A DNA stretch of 64,000 nt from Planotetraspora thailandica (GTDB lineage Bacteria > Actinomycetota > Actinomycetes > Streptosporangiales > Streptosporangiaceae). Location of the stretch: positions 62,001 through 126,000 of the forward strand of contig NZ_BOOR01000024.1 of assembly GCF_016863335.1 (NCBI RefSeq), given 5' to 3'. A program made the position numbers and the translations under genes. Each line of letters begins with the position of its first letter. The stretch's first letter is position 1. Below are positions 7,771 through 15,615 of the stretch, piece after piece. The notes under the pieces are model-generated. The model worked only from the letters and a program-made list of their open reading frames with translations. It was not told the origin of the DNA and did not search any database.

Positions 7771-9309
7771 ATGAACGAATCACGCAGATGGGGCACGCTG
7801 GTCATCGCATGCCTGGCCATGCTGCTCCTCGCCATCGACCTCACCGTGCTCCACCTGGCCGTGCCCAAACTGGTCGAAGGGCTCGGCCCCTCGGCCACCC
7901 AGTTGTTGTGGATCGCCGACATCTACGGCTTCGTGCTCGCCGGGCTGCTGGTGACCATGGGCAACGTGGGCGACCGGATCGGGCGCAAACGGCTCCTGCT
8001 CATCGGCACCGCCGCGTTCGGCGCGGCCTCCGCGCTGACCGCCTACGCCTCCAGCCCCGAGATGCTCATCGTGTCCCGGGCACTGCTCGGCGTGGCGGGG
8101 GCCACCATCATGCCGTCGACGCTCTCCCTCATCCGCAACGTCTTCACCGACCCCACCCAGCGGACCACCGCCGTCGGCATCTGGAGCAGCGTCGCGGCGA
8201 TCGGCTACGCCCTCGGACCGATCGTCGGCGGCTTCCTGCTCGATCACTTCTGGTGGGGCTCGGTGTTCCTCGTCAACCTGCCGGTCGTCGCCGTCATCCT
8301 CGCCGTGGGCGCGTTCGTGCTGCCGGAGTCGCGCAACCCCCGCCCCGGCCGTCTGGACGTGCCCAGCGTCCCGCTCTCGGTGATCGGCGTGCTCGGGTTG
8401 GTCTACGCCCTGAAGGAGGCCGCACAAGGCGGTCTCGCCCAGGCGCAGGTCGCCGCGTCGGCCGCCGTCGGCCTCGCCGCGCTGGTCGTGTTCGTCCGGC
8501 GCCAGACGAAGCTGGCCGAACCTCTCATCGACGTGCGGCTCTTCCGGCGCCGGGCGTTCTCCGCGTCGGTCACGGCCGAACTCATCGCGATGTTCACCAT
8601 GCTGGCCATGTCGCTCGTCTTCGCCCAGTACTTCCAGCTGGTGGCGGGCTGGACTCCGCTCGTGGCGGGGCTCGCCGGCCTGCCGGGCGGCCTGGCCGGA
8701 GGAGTGGGAGGTGCGCTGGCCGGGCCCCTCGTGCGGTCGTGGGGCCGGGGACCCGTCGTGGCGACCGGGCTGATCCTCACGGCAGCCGGGTTCACCCTGT
8801 TCAGCGGGTTGGGCGTCGAGGTGAACTACCTCTACCTGCTCATCGCCATGATCATCCAGGGCGTCGGCATCGGGTTCACCTTCGCCGTCACTAACGACAC
8901 CATCCTCGCGACGGCTCCGAAGGAGCGGGCCGGAGCGGCGGGCGCGATCTCGGAGACCGCCCACGAGATCGGGGGCGCTCTGGGCATCGCCGTGCTCGGC
9001 AGCGTGCTCAACGCCGTTTACCGGAACGGCCTCGCCCTGCCCGCCGGGCTGCCGGCGCCCGCCGCGGACCTGGCGCGCGACACCCTCGCGGGCGCCGCCG
9101 AGGCCGCGGCCGCCCTCCCGCAGGAACTCGCGTCGGCGCTGCTCGCCACGGCCAGGCAGGCGTTCGTGGAGGGAATCCACGTCACCGTGCTCACCGGCGC
9201 CGGCATCCTGGTCTGCCTCGCCGGGGTGACCCTTTACGCGCTCAGAGGCGTGCCCAAGGTGATCCCGGAGCACGCCGAGCCGTCCGAGCAGGCCGCGCCG
9301 GTCAGGTGA
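7771..9309 (+). CDS. MFS drug exporter, DHA2 family, 14 TM
   Basis: The 512-residue membrane protein starts with a hydrophobic helix containing AIDLTVLHLAVP (motif D1-like of EmrB/QacA exporters) and has the loop motif GNVGDRIGRKRLLL. The motif IGYALGPIVGGFLLD corresponds to antiporter motif C. The length and even spread of hydrophobic segments fit 14 transmembrane helices. It probably exports a hydrophobic drug or metabolite by proton antiport and is probably controlled by the SARP gene just upstream. Its last 8 bases overlap the end of the convergent DUF402 gene. Confidence 0.85.
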   Translation: MNESRRWGTLVIACLAMLLLAIDLTVLHLAVPKLVEGLGPSATQLLWIADIYGFVLAGLLVTMGNVGDRIGRKRLLLIGTAAFGAASALTAYASSPEMLIVSRALLGVAGATIMPSTLSLIRNVFTDPTQRTTAVGIWSSVAAIGYALGPIVGGFLLDHFWWGSVFLVNLPVVAVILAVGAFVLPESRNPRPGRLDVPSVPLSVIGVLGLVYALKEAAQGGLAQAQVAASAAVGLAALVVFVRRQTKLAEPLIDVRLFRRRAFSASVTAELIAMFTMLAMSLVFAQYFQLVAGWTPLVAGLAGLPGGLAGGVGGALAGPLVRSWGRGPVVATGLILTAAGFTLFSGLGVEVNYLYLLIAMIIQGVGIGFTFAVTNDTILATAPKERAGAAGAISETAHEIGGALGIAVLGSVLNAVYRNGLALPAGLPAPAADLARDTLAGAAEAAAALPQELASALLATARQAFVEGIHVTVLTGAGILVCLAGVTLYALRGVPKVIPEHAEPSEQAAPVR

Positions 9310-9823
9310 CCTGCGACAACCACGCGGCGTGCGCGCCGCCGAACGGGCCGGCCCTCAGGCCCACCGCGTCCATCAGCCAGGCGGCCGACCGCTCCGCCTG
9401 GCCGATGACGTCGGCGGGGTAGCCGTACAACACCTGGTGCTCGGCGAACTCGTCCTCGTCGTCCAGATGGATACGGCCGTCGCGGAACAGGATCACGTCG
9501 AGGTCGAGATCGACCATCGTCACCTCACCGCCGCTCCACTGCGGCACGGTGCTGACGTCGCAGTAGACGGCCATCTTGTGCGGATCGCCATAGAAGACGG
9601 CGGTCCACCACGAGTCGCGGGGGAAGAGGACGACGTATCCGTGCTCCGCCGGCACCGCGGGGCCCTCGCCCTTGCGGGACTCGGTGCCGGGAGGGGCGCC
9701 GACCCACACGCCGTGCTCGTCCTCGCCGAGCAGCCGCCCCGGGTGATGCCAGTGCAACGCCCCGCCGTACTTGCGGTAGACGACCCGGACTGCTTCGGCA
9801 TCCGCCGTGCTCACCTCGGCCAT
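9302..9823 (-). CDS. DUF402 family protein (nucleoside di-/triphosphate phosphatase-like)
   Basis: The 173-residue protein shows the DUF402 pattern: a conserved VDLDLDVILFRDG strand pair and the acidic helix LDDEDEFAEH that follows, which in this family ligates metal. Characterised relatives hydrolyse nucleoside tri- or diphosphates. The start at ATG 9823 is the only good one before the family-like core. The gene converges on the MFS exporter with a small overlap and lies downstream of the rnj terminator, so it is probably transcribed alone. Confidence 0.75.
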   Translation of the reverse strand: MAEVSTADAEAVRVVYRKYGGALHWHHPGRLLGEDEHGVWVGAPPGTESRKGEGPAVPAEHGYVVLFPRDSWWTAVFYGDPHKMAVYCDVSTVPQWSGGEVTMVDLDLDVILFRDGRIHLDDEDEFAEHQVLYGYPADVIGQAERSAAWLMDAVGLRAGPFGGAHAAWLSQVT

Positions 9824-9908
9824 GGGCCGGACGCTATGTCAGCACCCATCTCCGCGCAACCGCCCATGCTGCGGCCCACACTGCGGCCCATGCGTGGGCG
9901 CGGCGTGC

Positions 9909-9932
9909 GGGGCCGCACCGAAGTGCGGCCCC
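9909..9932 (-). terminator. Hairpin terminator after rnj
   Basis: A perfect 10-bp stem, GGGGCCGCAC with GTGCGGCCCC, closes a 4-nt loop that reads UUCG on the minus strand, the most stable RNA tetraloop. It lies 7 bp past the rnj stop. No U-tract follows, as is common in actinobacteria. Confidence 0.75.
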
Positions 9933-9938
9933 GGGCGG

Positions 9939-11624
9939 CTACACCTCGACGATCACCGGGATGATCATCGGGCGACGGCGGTAGGTGTCGCTGACCCAGC
10001 GGCCCACCGTACGGCGGACCGTGCGGCGGATCTGCATGACGTCCGCAACCCCGGCCGCGGCGACCTCCTGAAGCGCGGCCTCGATCTGCGGGATGACCGC
10101 GTCGAACGCCTCCGGGTCGATGCCGGAGCCACGCGCGGTGATCTCCGGTCCGCCCGCCAGCTTCCCTGTCGTGGAGTCGACCACGATGACGATGGAGATG
10201 AACCCCTCGTCGCCGAGAATGCGCCTGTCCTTGAGCGCGACGTCGGTGATGTCGCCGACCGAGGTGCCGTCGACGAACACGTAGCCGCAGGGGACCGCCC
10301 CGACGATGGAGGCCGTGCCGTCGACGAGGTCGACGACCACGCCGTCTTCGGCGATGACGATGTTCTCCTCCGGAACCCCCGTGAGAGCGGCCAGCCGCGC
10401 GTGCGCCCGAAGGTGCCGCCATTCTCCGTGGACCGGCATGAAGTTGGACGGCTTGGTCAGGTTGAGCACGTACAGCAGCTCACCGGCGGCGGCGTGCCCG
10501 GAGACGTGCACGCGGGCGTTGCCCTTGTGGATGACCCGCGCGCCCCACCGGGTGAGACCGTTGATGACCTTGTTGACCGCCGTCTCGTTTCCCGGCACCA
10601 GCGACGAGGCCAGCAGCACCGTGTCACCCGCCGCGACGCGGATCGGGTGGTCGCGGTTGGCCATGCGGGACAGCGCCGCCATCGGCTCGCCCTGCGAACC
10701 GGTGCAGATCAGCACCACGTCCTCCGGCGGCCACTCCTCGATCTCGCGCGAGTCGACGAGCAACCCGGCAGGCACCTTCAGGTAGCCGAGGTCGCGGGCC
10801 ACCCCCATGTTGCGGACCATCGACCTGCCGATGAGCGCGACCTTGCGGCCGTGGTGCTCGGCGGCGTCCATGATCTGCTGCACCCGGTGGATGTGCGAGG
10901 CGAAGCTGGCCACGATGATCCGCTTGTCGGCGGTGCGGAACACCTCGTCGATGACCGGCGCGATGTCCCGCTCGCTGGTGACGAAGCCGGGCACCTCCGC
11001 GTTGGTCGAGTCGGACATGAGCAGGTCGACGCCCTCGGCTCCGAGGCGGGCGAAGCCGCCGAGGTCCGTGAGCCGCCCGTCCATGGGCAACTGGTCCATC
11101 TTGAAGTCGCCGGTGTGGAGCACGATGCCGGCGGGCGTGCGGACCGCCACCGCCAGCGCGTCGGGGATCGAGTGGTTCACCGCGAAGAACTCGCACTCGA
11201 ACGGCCCGAAACTGCGCCGCTCCCCCTCCACGACCTCGGCCTTCACCGGCTGGATGCGGTGCTCCGACAGCTTGCTCTCGATCAGCCCCAGCGTGAGCCG
11301 CGAGCCGACGAGCGGGATGTCGGCCCGCTCACGGAGCAGGTACGGCACCGCCCCGATGTGGTCCTCGTGGGCGTGGGTCAAGACGACGGCCTCGACGTCG
11401 TCGAGGCGGTCACGGATGTAGTCGAAGTCGGGCAGGATCAGGTCGATGCCCGGCTGGTCGGGCTCGGGGAAAAGCACCCCGCAGTCGACGACCAGAAGGC
11501 GGCCTTCATACTCGAAGACCGCCATGTTGCGGCCGATCTCCCCCAGGCCGCCCAGCGCGACGATGCGCAGACCATTCTCGACCAGCGGCGGAGGCGGGCC
11601 GAGTTCGGGATGAGGGTGGCTCAT
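9939..11624 (-). CDS. rnj: Ribonuclease J
   Basis: The 561-residue protein is a metallo-beta-lactamase/beta-CASP ribonuclease. The zinc motif HAHEDHIGA sits near residue 85, with further ligands in HTGDFKMD and the beta-CASP segments SDSTNAE, ICTGSQGEPM and HVSGHA downstream. RNase J has 5'-3' exo- and endonuclease activity in mRNA turnover and rRNA maturation. It follows dapA on the same strand, an arrangement common in actinobacteria. The ATG at 11624 has a gggagct ribosome site upstream. Confidence 0.95.
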   Translation of the reverse strand: MSHPHPELGPPPPLVENGLRIVALGGLGEIGRNMAVFEYEGRLLVVDCGVLFPEPDQPGIDLILPDFDYIRDRLDDVEAVVLTHAHEDHIGAVPYLLRERADIPLVGSRLTLGLIESKLSEHRIQPVKAEVVEGERRSFGPFECEFFAVNHSIPDALAVAVRTPAGIVLHTGDFKMDQLPMDGRLTDLGGFARLGAEGVDLLMSDSTNAEVPGFVTSERDIAPVIDEVFRTADKRIIVASFASHIHRVQQIMDAAEHHGRKVALIGRSMVRNMGVARDLGYLKVPAGLLVDSREIEEWPPEDVVLICTGSQGEPMAALSRMANRDHPIRVAAGDTVLLASSLVPGNETAVNKVINGLTRWGARVIHKGNARVHVSGHAAAGELLYVLNLTKPSNFMPVHGEWRHLRAHARLAALTGVPEENIVIAEDGVVVDLVDGTASIVGAVPCGYVFVDGTSVGDITDVALKDRRILGDEGFISIVIVVDSTTGKLAGGPEITARGSGIDPEAFDAVIPQIEAALQEVAAAGVADVMQIRRTVRRTVGRWVSDTYRRRPMIIPVIVEV

Positions 11625-11728
11625 GCGAGCTCCCTCCCGCTCTCCTCGCGCCGGTCAGTGTGGTGTTCGGTGTTTCGCTCGCTCATTCGGCTCCATTTGA
11701 TGAATCAGGGACTGTGTGACAACGTGCT

Positions 11729-11772
11729 GTTCCCCGTGACCGCCCCTCCCGGAGGGACCTGTCGCGGGGAAC
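11729..11772. other. Strong nested inverted repeat between dapA and rnj
   Basis: GTTCCCCG (11729-11736) pairs with CGGGGAAC (11765-11772), and CCCTCC / GGAGGG is nested inside. It lies in the 214-bp dapA-rnj spacer, where I see no gene. It could end the dapA transcript or structure the rnj leader, perhaps for rnj autoregulation. Confidence 0.45.
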
Positions 11773-11838
11773 GTGCCAGAGCGTGGCTCCGGCGGAAGAC
11801 GAAGGGGGCGCGGCGACGCGCCTGAGGCGGGGCTCGGC

Positions 11839-12756
11839 TCAGCTGTCGGCAAGCTTGAGACCCCCGGCGATGAGATCCTCCCGCAGCACCGCCATCTGCT
11901 CCTGGGTGGCGTCGACGAGCGGGGGCCGCACGTGGCCGCCGATCTGCCCGGTCAGCCGGAGCGCCGCCTTGACCATGATCGCGCCTTGCGCCCGGGTCAT
12001 GACGCCCGTGACGACGGGCAGGAGTTGCCGGTGGACGGCCAGGGCCCCCGCGACGTCACCCGCGCGGTGACGGTCGAGCATCGAGGCGAGCTCGGCGCCC
12101 GCGACATGGCCGACGACGCTCACGAAGCCGGCCGCGCCGACCGACAGCCAGGGCAGGTTCAGCAGGTCGTCCCCGGAGTAGAAGACGAGGTCGGTGGAGG
12201 CCATGACGTGGGAGGCCGCGAACAGGTCGCCCTTGGCGTCCTTGACGGCGACGATGCGCGGGTGGCGCGCGAGCCGGATCAGGGTGGACGTCTCGATCGG
12301 CACGCCGCTGCGACCGGGGATGTCGTAGAGCATCACCGGCAGCCCGGTGGCGTCGGCCACCGCGGTGAAGTGCTGGAACAGGCCTTCCTGTGGCGGCTTG
12401 TTGTAGTAGGGGGTCACCACCAGCAGGCCATGCGCACCGGCGCGTTCCGCCGCCCTCGCGAGCTCCGCGGAGTGCCGGGTGTCGTTGGTGCCGACCCCGG
12501 CGACCACACACGCCCGGTCGCCGACGGCCTCCAGGACCGCGCGGAGGATGCGGTCCTTCTCCTCGTCGGAGGTGGTGGGCGACTCCCCGGTGGTGCCACT
12601 GATCACCAGGCCGTCGTTGCGCTGCTCGTCCACCAGGTAGGAGGCGAGCTTCTGGACGCCCTCATAGTCGACCGCGCCGTCGGAGGTGAACGGCGTGACC
12701 ATCGCGGTGAGCATGCGGCCGAAGGGGGCGTCGGAGGTTCCAGTTGGCGATGCCAT
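11839..12756 (-). CDS. dapA: 4-hydroxy-tetrahydrodipicolinate synthase
   Basis: The 305-residue protein is a DapA aldolase of lysine and cell-wall diaminopimelate synthesis. It condenses pyruvate with aspartate semialdehyde. It has the GTTGES loop, the Tyr in MLYDIPGRSG and the Schiff-base Lys in IVAVKDAKGD. The ATG at 12756 (MASPTGTSDAPFGRML) gives the normal family length; the reading frame stays open 53 codons further, but that stretch overlaps regulatory DNA and is not protein-like. dapA normally sits near dapB in relatives; here dapB is almost 10 kb away. Confidence 0.93.
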   Translation of the reverse strand: MASPTGTSDAPFGRMLTAMVTPFTSDGAVDYEGVQKLASYLVDEQRNDGLVISGTTGESPTTSDEEKDRILRAVLEAVGDRACVVAGVGTNDTRHSAELARAAERAGAHGLLVVTPYYNKPPQEGLFQHFTAVADATGLPVMLYDIPGRSGVPIETSTLIRLARHPRIVAVKDAKGDLFAASHVMASTDLVFYSGDDLLNLPWLSVGAAGFVSVVGHVAGAELASMLDRHRAGDVAGALAVHRQLLPVVTGVMTRAQGAIMVKAALRLTGQIGGHVRPPLVDATQEQMAVLREDLIAGGLKLADS

Positions 12757-12880
12757 AGACCGAACGCTACCTGGATCCGGACAGGCCGTGGACCCCGCCA
12801 CCCCGTTATACGCGAACCACCGCCATCCGCCGCGACACACGGGACGAAGCAGGGCGTTCAGTTCGGTGAGCGGCAATGAA

Positions 12881-12926
12881 AGAGACCGCCGATATGTGCT
12901 CGGGGGTACACACATCAGCGGCCTCT
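12881..12926 (-). terminator. Intrinsic-like terminator after the 13.0-kb gene
   Basis: Arms 12881-12898 and 12909-12926 form an 18-bp stem. The three mispairs on the plus strand become G-U wobbles on the minus-strand RNA, so the structure is selected as minus-strand RNA. A U-rich UCUCUUUCAUU segment follows. It should stop transcripts of the small Cys-rich gene before they enter dapA. Confidence 0.65.
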
Positions 12927-13009
12927 ACCGGAGAATCGCCGCGTCTTACGCCCGCGTTACACGCTCCTGGTGAGAATTTTTCGGACGCGCCCGACGCGGC
13001 GTGACGCCA

Positions 13010-13414
13010 TCACCGCGCCTGGCCAAGAATGAGCCTCCTCCATAGATCTTCCATGCGCACGGTGATGAGCCGCTCCGTCTCCCGGACGACGTATCCCTCC
13101 GCGTGGCGGACGGTCCTCCGGATGTAGAGCAGACCGCCGGAATGACACAGCTCGTAGACGGTCGCCTTGCAGTCGCAGGTGTGCTCCCGCACACGCGCGC
13201 GATCGCTGCGCCGTGTGGGATGGCGCCAGGCGATCCGGACGTGCTCGGGCTGCAAGGGGGCGACGTGGATCCCGTGGTAGGAGGGGATGTCGACGTCGGG
13301 AGCCGGGCGGGACGCCCGCGGCCGCGGGGCCCGAACGTCGTTGGCCGCCGGGGGAGGATTACGTGAAGGACCCGAAATTTGGGGACCTGACTGTGGAGCA
13401 CCACATTGACCCAT
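13010..13414 (-). CDS. Small Cys/His-containing protein of unknown function
   Basis: The 134-residue protein is unrecognised. The last 90 residues are well composed, with HTCDCKATVYELC (three Cys), then GGLLYIRRTV and a tryptophan-containing C-terminus DLWRRLILGQAR. I recall short actinobacterial hypotheticals of this type beside regulators. The ATG at 13414 has AAAGG 7 nt upstream. The first 40 codons are less GC-rich and may be a misassigned leader. It is divergent from the GntR gene with a 112-bp gap, and a strong terminator follows it. A nucleic-acid or zinc-binding role is possible but unproven. Confidence 0.55.
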   Translation of the reverse strand: MGQCGAPQSGPQISGPSRNPPPAANDVRAPRPRASRPAPDVDIPSYHGIHVAPLQPEHVRIAWRHPTRRSDRARVREHTCDCKATVYELCHSGGLLYIRRTVRHAEGYVVRETERLITVRMEDLWRRLILGQAR

Positions 13415-13526
13415 CTGGTGACCTTTCAGCAGGCAAAGTTGGAGCCACAGGCGATGGTCATTACTCAGGGTTGTCTGTCGAATACGCCAAGATTGGGAGC
13501 CCGCCCAGCCCCCGAGGGATGGATTG

Positions 13527-14264
13527 ATGGCCAACTCTGATCCGGTTTACCTGCGCGTAGTCGAGGACCTTCGCCGTCAGATCGTCGATGGCACGCTTCC
13601 GCCAGGGGCTCCGATTCCCTCGCGACACCAGATCACCCGGAAGTACAGCGTCGGCGAGACAGCCGCCCGCCACGCTCTCCGGGTACTGGCCCAGGAAGGG
13701 CTGATCGTCGGCAGAGTCGGATCCGGACATCGGGTGCGTGAGAAACCGATCCTCACGCCCTCCTACCGGAGCCGCGTCCCCGAACCGCACAACCCGTTCG
13801 CCATGGACATGCAGGCGAGCGGGCGACAGCCCACATGGAGCTGGCGCAGCGAGCTCGCCGAGGCCCCGCCGGAGATCGCCCAGCGCCTCCAGCTCAGCCA
13901 GTGGAGCCCGGTGATCAGGGTCCGCTTCGTCTGCCGCGGCGACGGCCGCCCGATGCAGCTCGCCACCTCCTACGAACTTGTCGAGTTCGGCCAGAGCCAG
14001 GCGCCCGAGGAGGGCACCGGCGAACGCCGCAGCACGGTCGCCCGCATGGCGGCGAACGGCACGGCGATCACGGAGATCAGCGAGTCGGTGCACATCCGCG
14101 TTCCGCAGCCGTCCGAGAGCGACACGCTGGAGCTCCCTACCGGGGTCCAGGTGCTCCACGTCGAGCGCACGTACTGGGCCGGAGAGCGCCCGGTGGAGAC
14201 GAGCGACATCGTGTTTCCCGGCGACAGGTTCCGCCTCGTCTACGGCATTCCCGTCCACCCCTGA
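13527..14264 (+). CDS. GntR-family regulator, HutC type with UTRA domain
   Basis: The 245-residue protein has an N-terminal GntR winged helix (about residues 5-72, with PSRHQITRKYSVGETAARHALRVLAQEGLI) and a C-terminal UTRA ligand-binding domain ending in VERTYWAGERPVETSDIVFPGDRF. The ATG at 13527 follows GAGGGA by about 8 nt; a TTG codon sits just before it. The ligand is unknown. It lies between the divergent small Cys protein and a radC gene and may control either. Confidence 0.8.
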   Translation: MANSDPVYLRVVEDLRRQIVDGTLPPGAPIPSRHQITRKYSVGETAARHALRVLAQEGLIVGRVGSGHRVREKPILTPSYRSRVPEPHNPFAMDMQASGRQPTWSWRSELAEAPPEIAQRLQLSQWSPVIRVRFVCRGDGRPMQLATSYELVEFGQSQAPEEGTGERRSTVARMAANGTAITEISESVHIRVPQPSESDTLELPTGVQVLHVERTYWAGERPVETSDIVFPGDRFRLVYGIPVHP

Positions 14265-14316
14265 CTGTCGGTGGCCGCTGGTACAACCGTTCCGGATCCC
14301 CCATCCGGAGGTGCCG

Positions 14317-15006
14317 ATGCGCGTCAAGGACATGCCCCCGGCCGACCAGCCCCGCGAGCGACTTCTGAGCTCGGGCGCGTCGGCCCTGGCCGATCGCGAG
14401 CTGCTCGCCCTGTTGCTCGGCTCGGGCAGCAGAGGTGTCAGCGCCGTCGAACTCGCGTCCCAGCTCATCGCCCATTGCGGCGACCTCGGGGAGCTCTCCC
14501 GTTCGGAAGCCCACCGGCTGCTCGCCGTACGCGGCGTCGGGCCGGCCAAGGCCGCACGGGTGGCGGCGGCCTTCCATCTGATGCGCCGGGCCCAGGCCGA
14601 GCCGGAACGGCGGCGCGTGTCGTGCTCCGGCGACATCGCGGCCGTGGCCGCGCCGCTCCTCCACGGGTGCCCCCGCGAGAGGGTCGTCGTCGTGATCTGC
14701 GACTCCCGTGGCTCGGTGATCAGGCGCTCGCTGGTCAGCGAAGGGGGAAGCGACCACGCGGCCGCGCCTGTTCGTGACATCGTCACCACCGTCCTCGTCT
14801 CGGGCGGAGCCGCCTTCGGCCTCGCGCACAACCATCCCGGCGGCTCGCTGGACGCGAGCGCCGCCGACCTGGACGCCACGGCCCGCCTCCACGAGGCCGC
14901 CGAGGCGGTCGGCCTTCGTTTCCTCGACCACGTGATCGTCACTGACAACGCCTGGCGGAGGGTCGCGCTCCCTCCCGCCGTCGCACGTCGGCAACCATAC
15001 GTCTAG
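14317..15006 (+). CDS. radC: RadC-family JAB/MPN protein
   Basis: The 229-residue protein combines an N-terminal helix-hairpin-helix-like region (LLAVRGVGPAKAARVAA, about 68-84) with a JAB1/MPN metalloprotease-like fold bearing HNHPGG near residue 171 and the downstream Asp. RadC was once called a DNA repair protein; its real function is unresolved, and it is often found on mobile or accessory DNA. GGAGG 5 nt before ATG 14317 fixes the start. The stop codon lies within an inverted repeat that may be the operator of the next gene. Confidence 0.85.
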   Translation: MRVKDMPPADQPRERLLSSGASALADRELLALLLGSGSRGVSAVELASQLIAHCGDLGELSRSEAHRLLAVRGVGPAKAARVAAAFHLMRRAQAEPERRRVSCSGDIAAVAAPLLHGCPRERVVVVICDSRGSVIRRSLVSEGGSDHAAAPVRDIVTTVLVSGGAAFGLAHNHPGGSLDASAADLDATARLHEAAEAVGLRFLDHVIVTDNAWRRVALPPAVARRQPYV

Positions 15007-15042
15007 TTGTATGCTCACGTCTAGGCGAATAGTTCGGACTAA
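14996..15042. promoter_or_regulatory. Clustered repeats upstream of the tandem-GntR gene
   Basis: CATAC / GTATG (14996-15000 and 15009-15013) flank the radC stop. The octamer ACGTCTAG occurs twice (14999-15006 and 15018-15025), and TAGT-TCGG-ACTA follows at about 15031-15042. The stretch is AT-richer than its surroundings and is the probable promoter and autoregulatory operator of the gene starting at 15094. Confidence 0.4.
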
Positions 15043-15093
15043 ATAGACATAGCCAGACGAGGTGCCTCGTCATGGGTCGCCTATTTTTCGAGC

Positions 15094-15576
15094 GTGCTCG
15101 ACCATGAAGGCGATACTCACCTGTATGTGCAGATTGCCGAGATCATCCGGCAGCAGATCCAGAGAGGCGACCTCGCGCCCGGCAATGCCGTCCCCAGCGA
15201 GGCCGCCATCCAGAGCGAGTACGGCGTGGCCAGGACCACGGCCAGGCGGGCGTTCCACATGCTCCGCGAAGAAGGCCTCATCTACACGGTCCAGGGCGAG
15301 GGCACGTTCGTCGGCCCGCCCAACCAGGCCGCCAGGGAGCCGCGCAGGACTCCCCTCTACCGGCAGATCGCCGACGACGTCATCGGGCGCATCCGCGACG
15401 GTGCGTTGCAGGAACGCCGCCCGATTCCGAGCGAGACCACGCTGGTCCAGCAGTACGACGTGGCCCGCGAGACAGTGCGCAGGGCCGTCGCCCTGCTGCG
15501 CGAGGAGGGCTGGATCTACACGGTCCCCCAGCGGGGCAGCTTCGTGTCCCCGCGGGACAAGCAGCCGGGCGCCTGA
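15094..15576 (+). CDS. Tandem double winged-helix GntR protein without a ligand domain
   Basis: The 160-residue protein consists of two complete GntR winged-helix domains and almost nothing else. Domain 1 (about 8-75) has PSEAAIQSEYGVARTTARRA and domain 2 (about 87-153) has PSETTLVQQYDVARETVRRA; each ends in a wing (GEGTFVG and QRGSFVS). GntR regulators normally pair one such domain with an effector domain and dimerise through it. Here one chain may read two half-sites. The start is GTG 15094. It converges with the diiron gene. No ligand site is visible, so regulation is probably by level or by a partner protein. Confidence 0.8.
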   Translation: MLDHEGDTHLYVQIAEIIRQQIQRGDLAPGNAVPSEAAIQSEYGVARTTARRAFHMLREEGLIYTVQGEGTFVGPPNQAAREPRRTPLYRQIADDVIGRIRDGALQERRPIPSETTLVQQYDVARETVRRAVALLREEGWIYTVPQRGSFVSPRDKQPGA

Positions 15577-15615
15577 GCGGCGCGCTTCGGCCGGGGGCCA
15601 GGCCCGCTCGCGGGC

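Noticed and set aside
11655-11852. 65-codon minus ORF between dapA and rnj
   Set aside because: Low-complexity Pro/Arg translation over a large hairpin, no ribosome site.
12757-12915. 53-residue N-terminal extension of DapA
   Set aside because: Runs into the terminator of the neighbouring gene and has no similarity to DapA.
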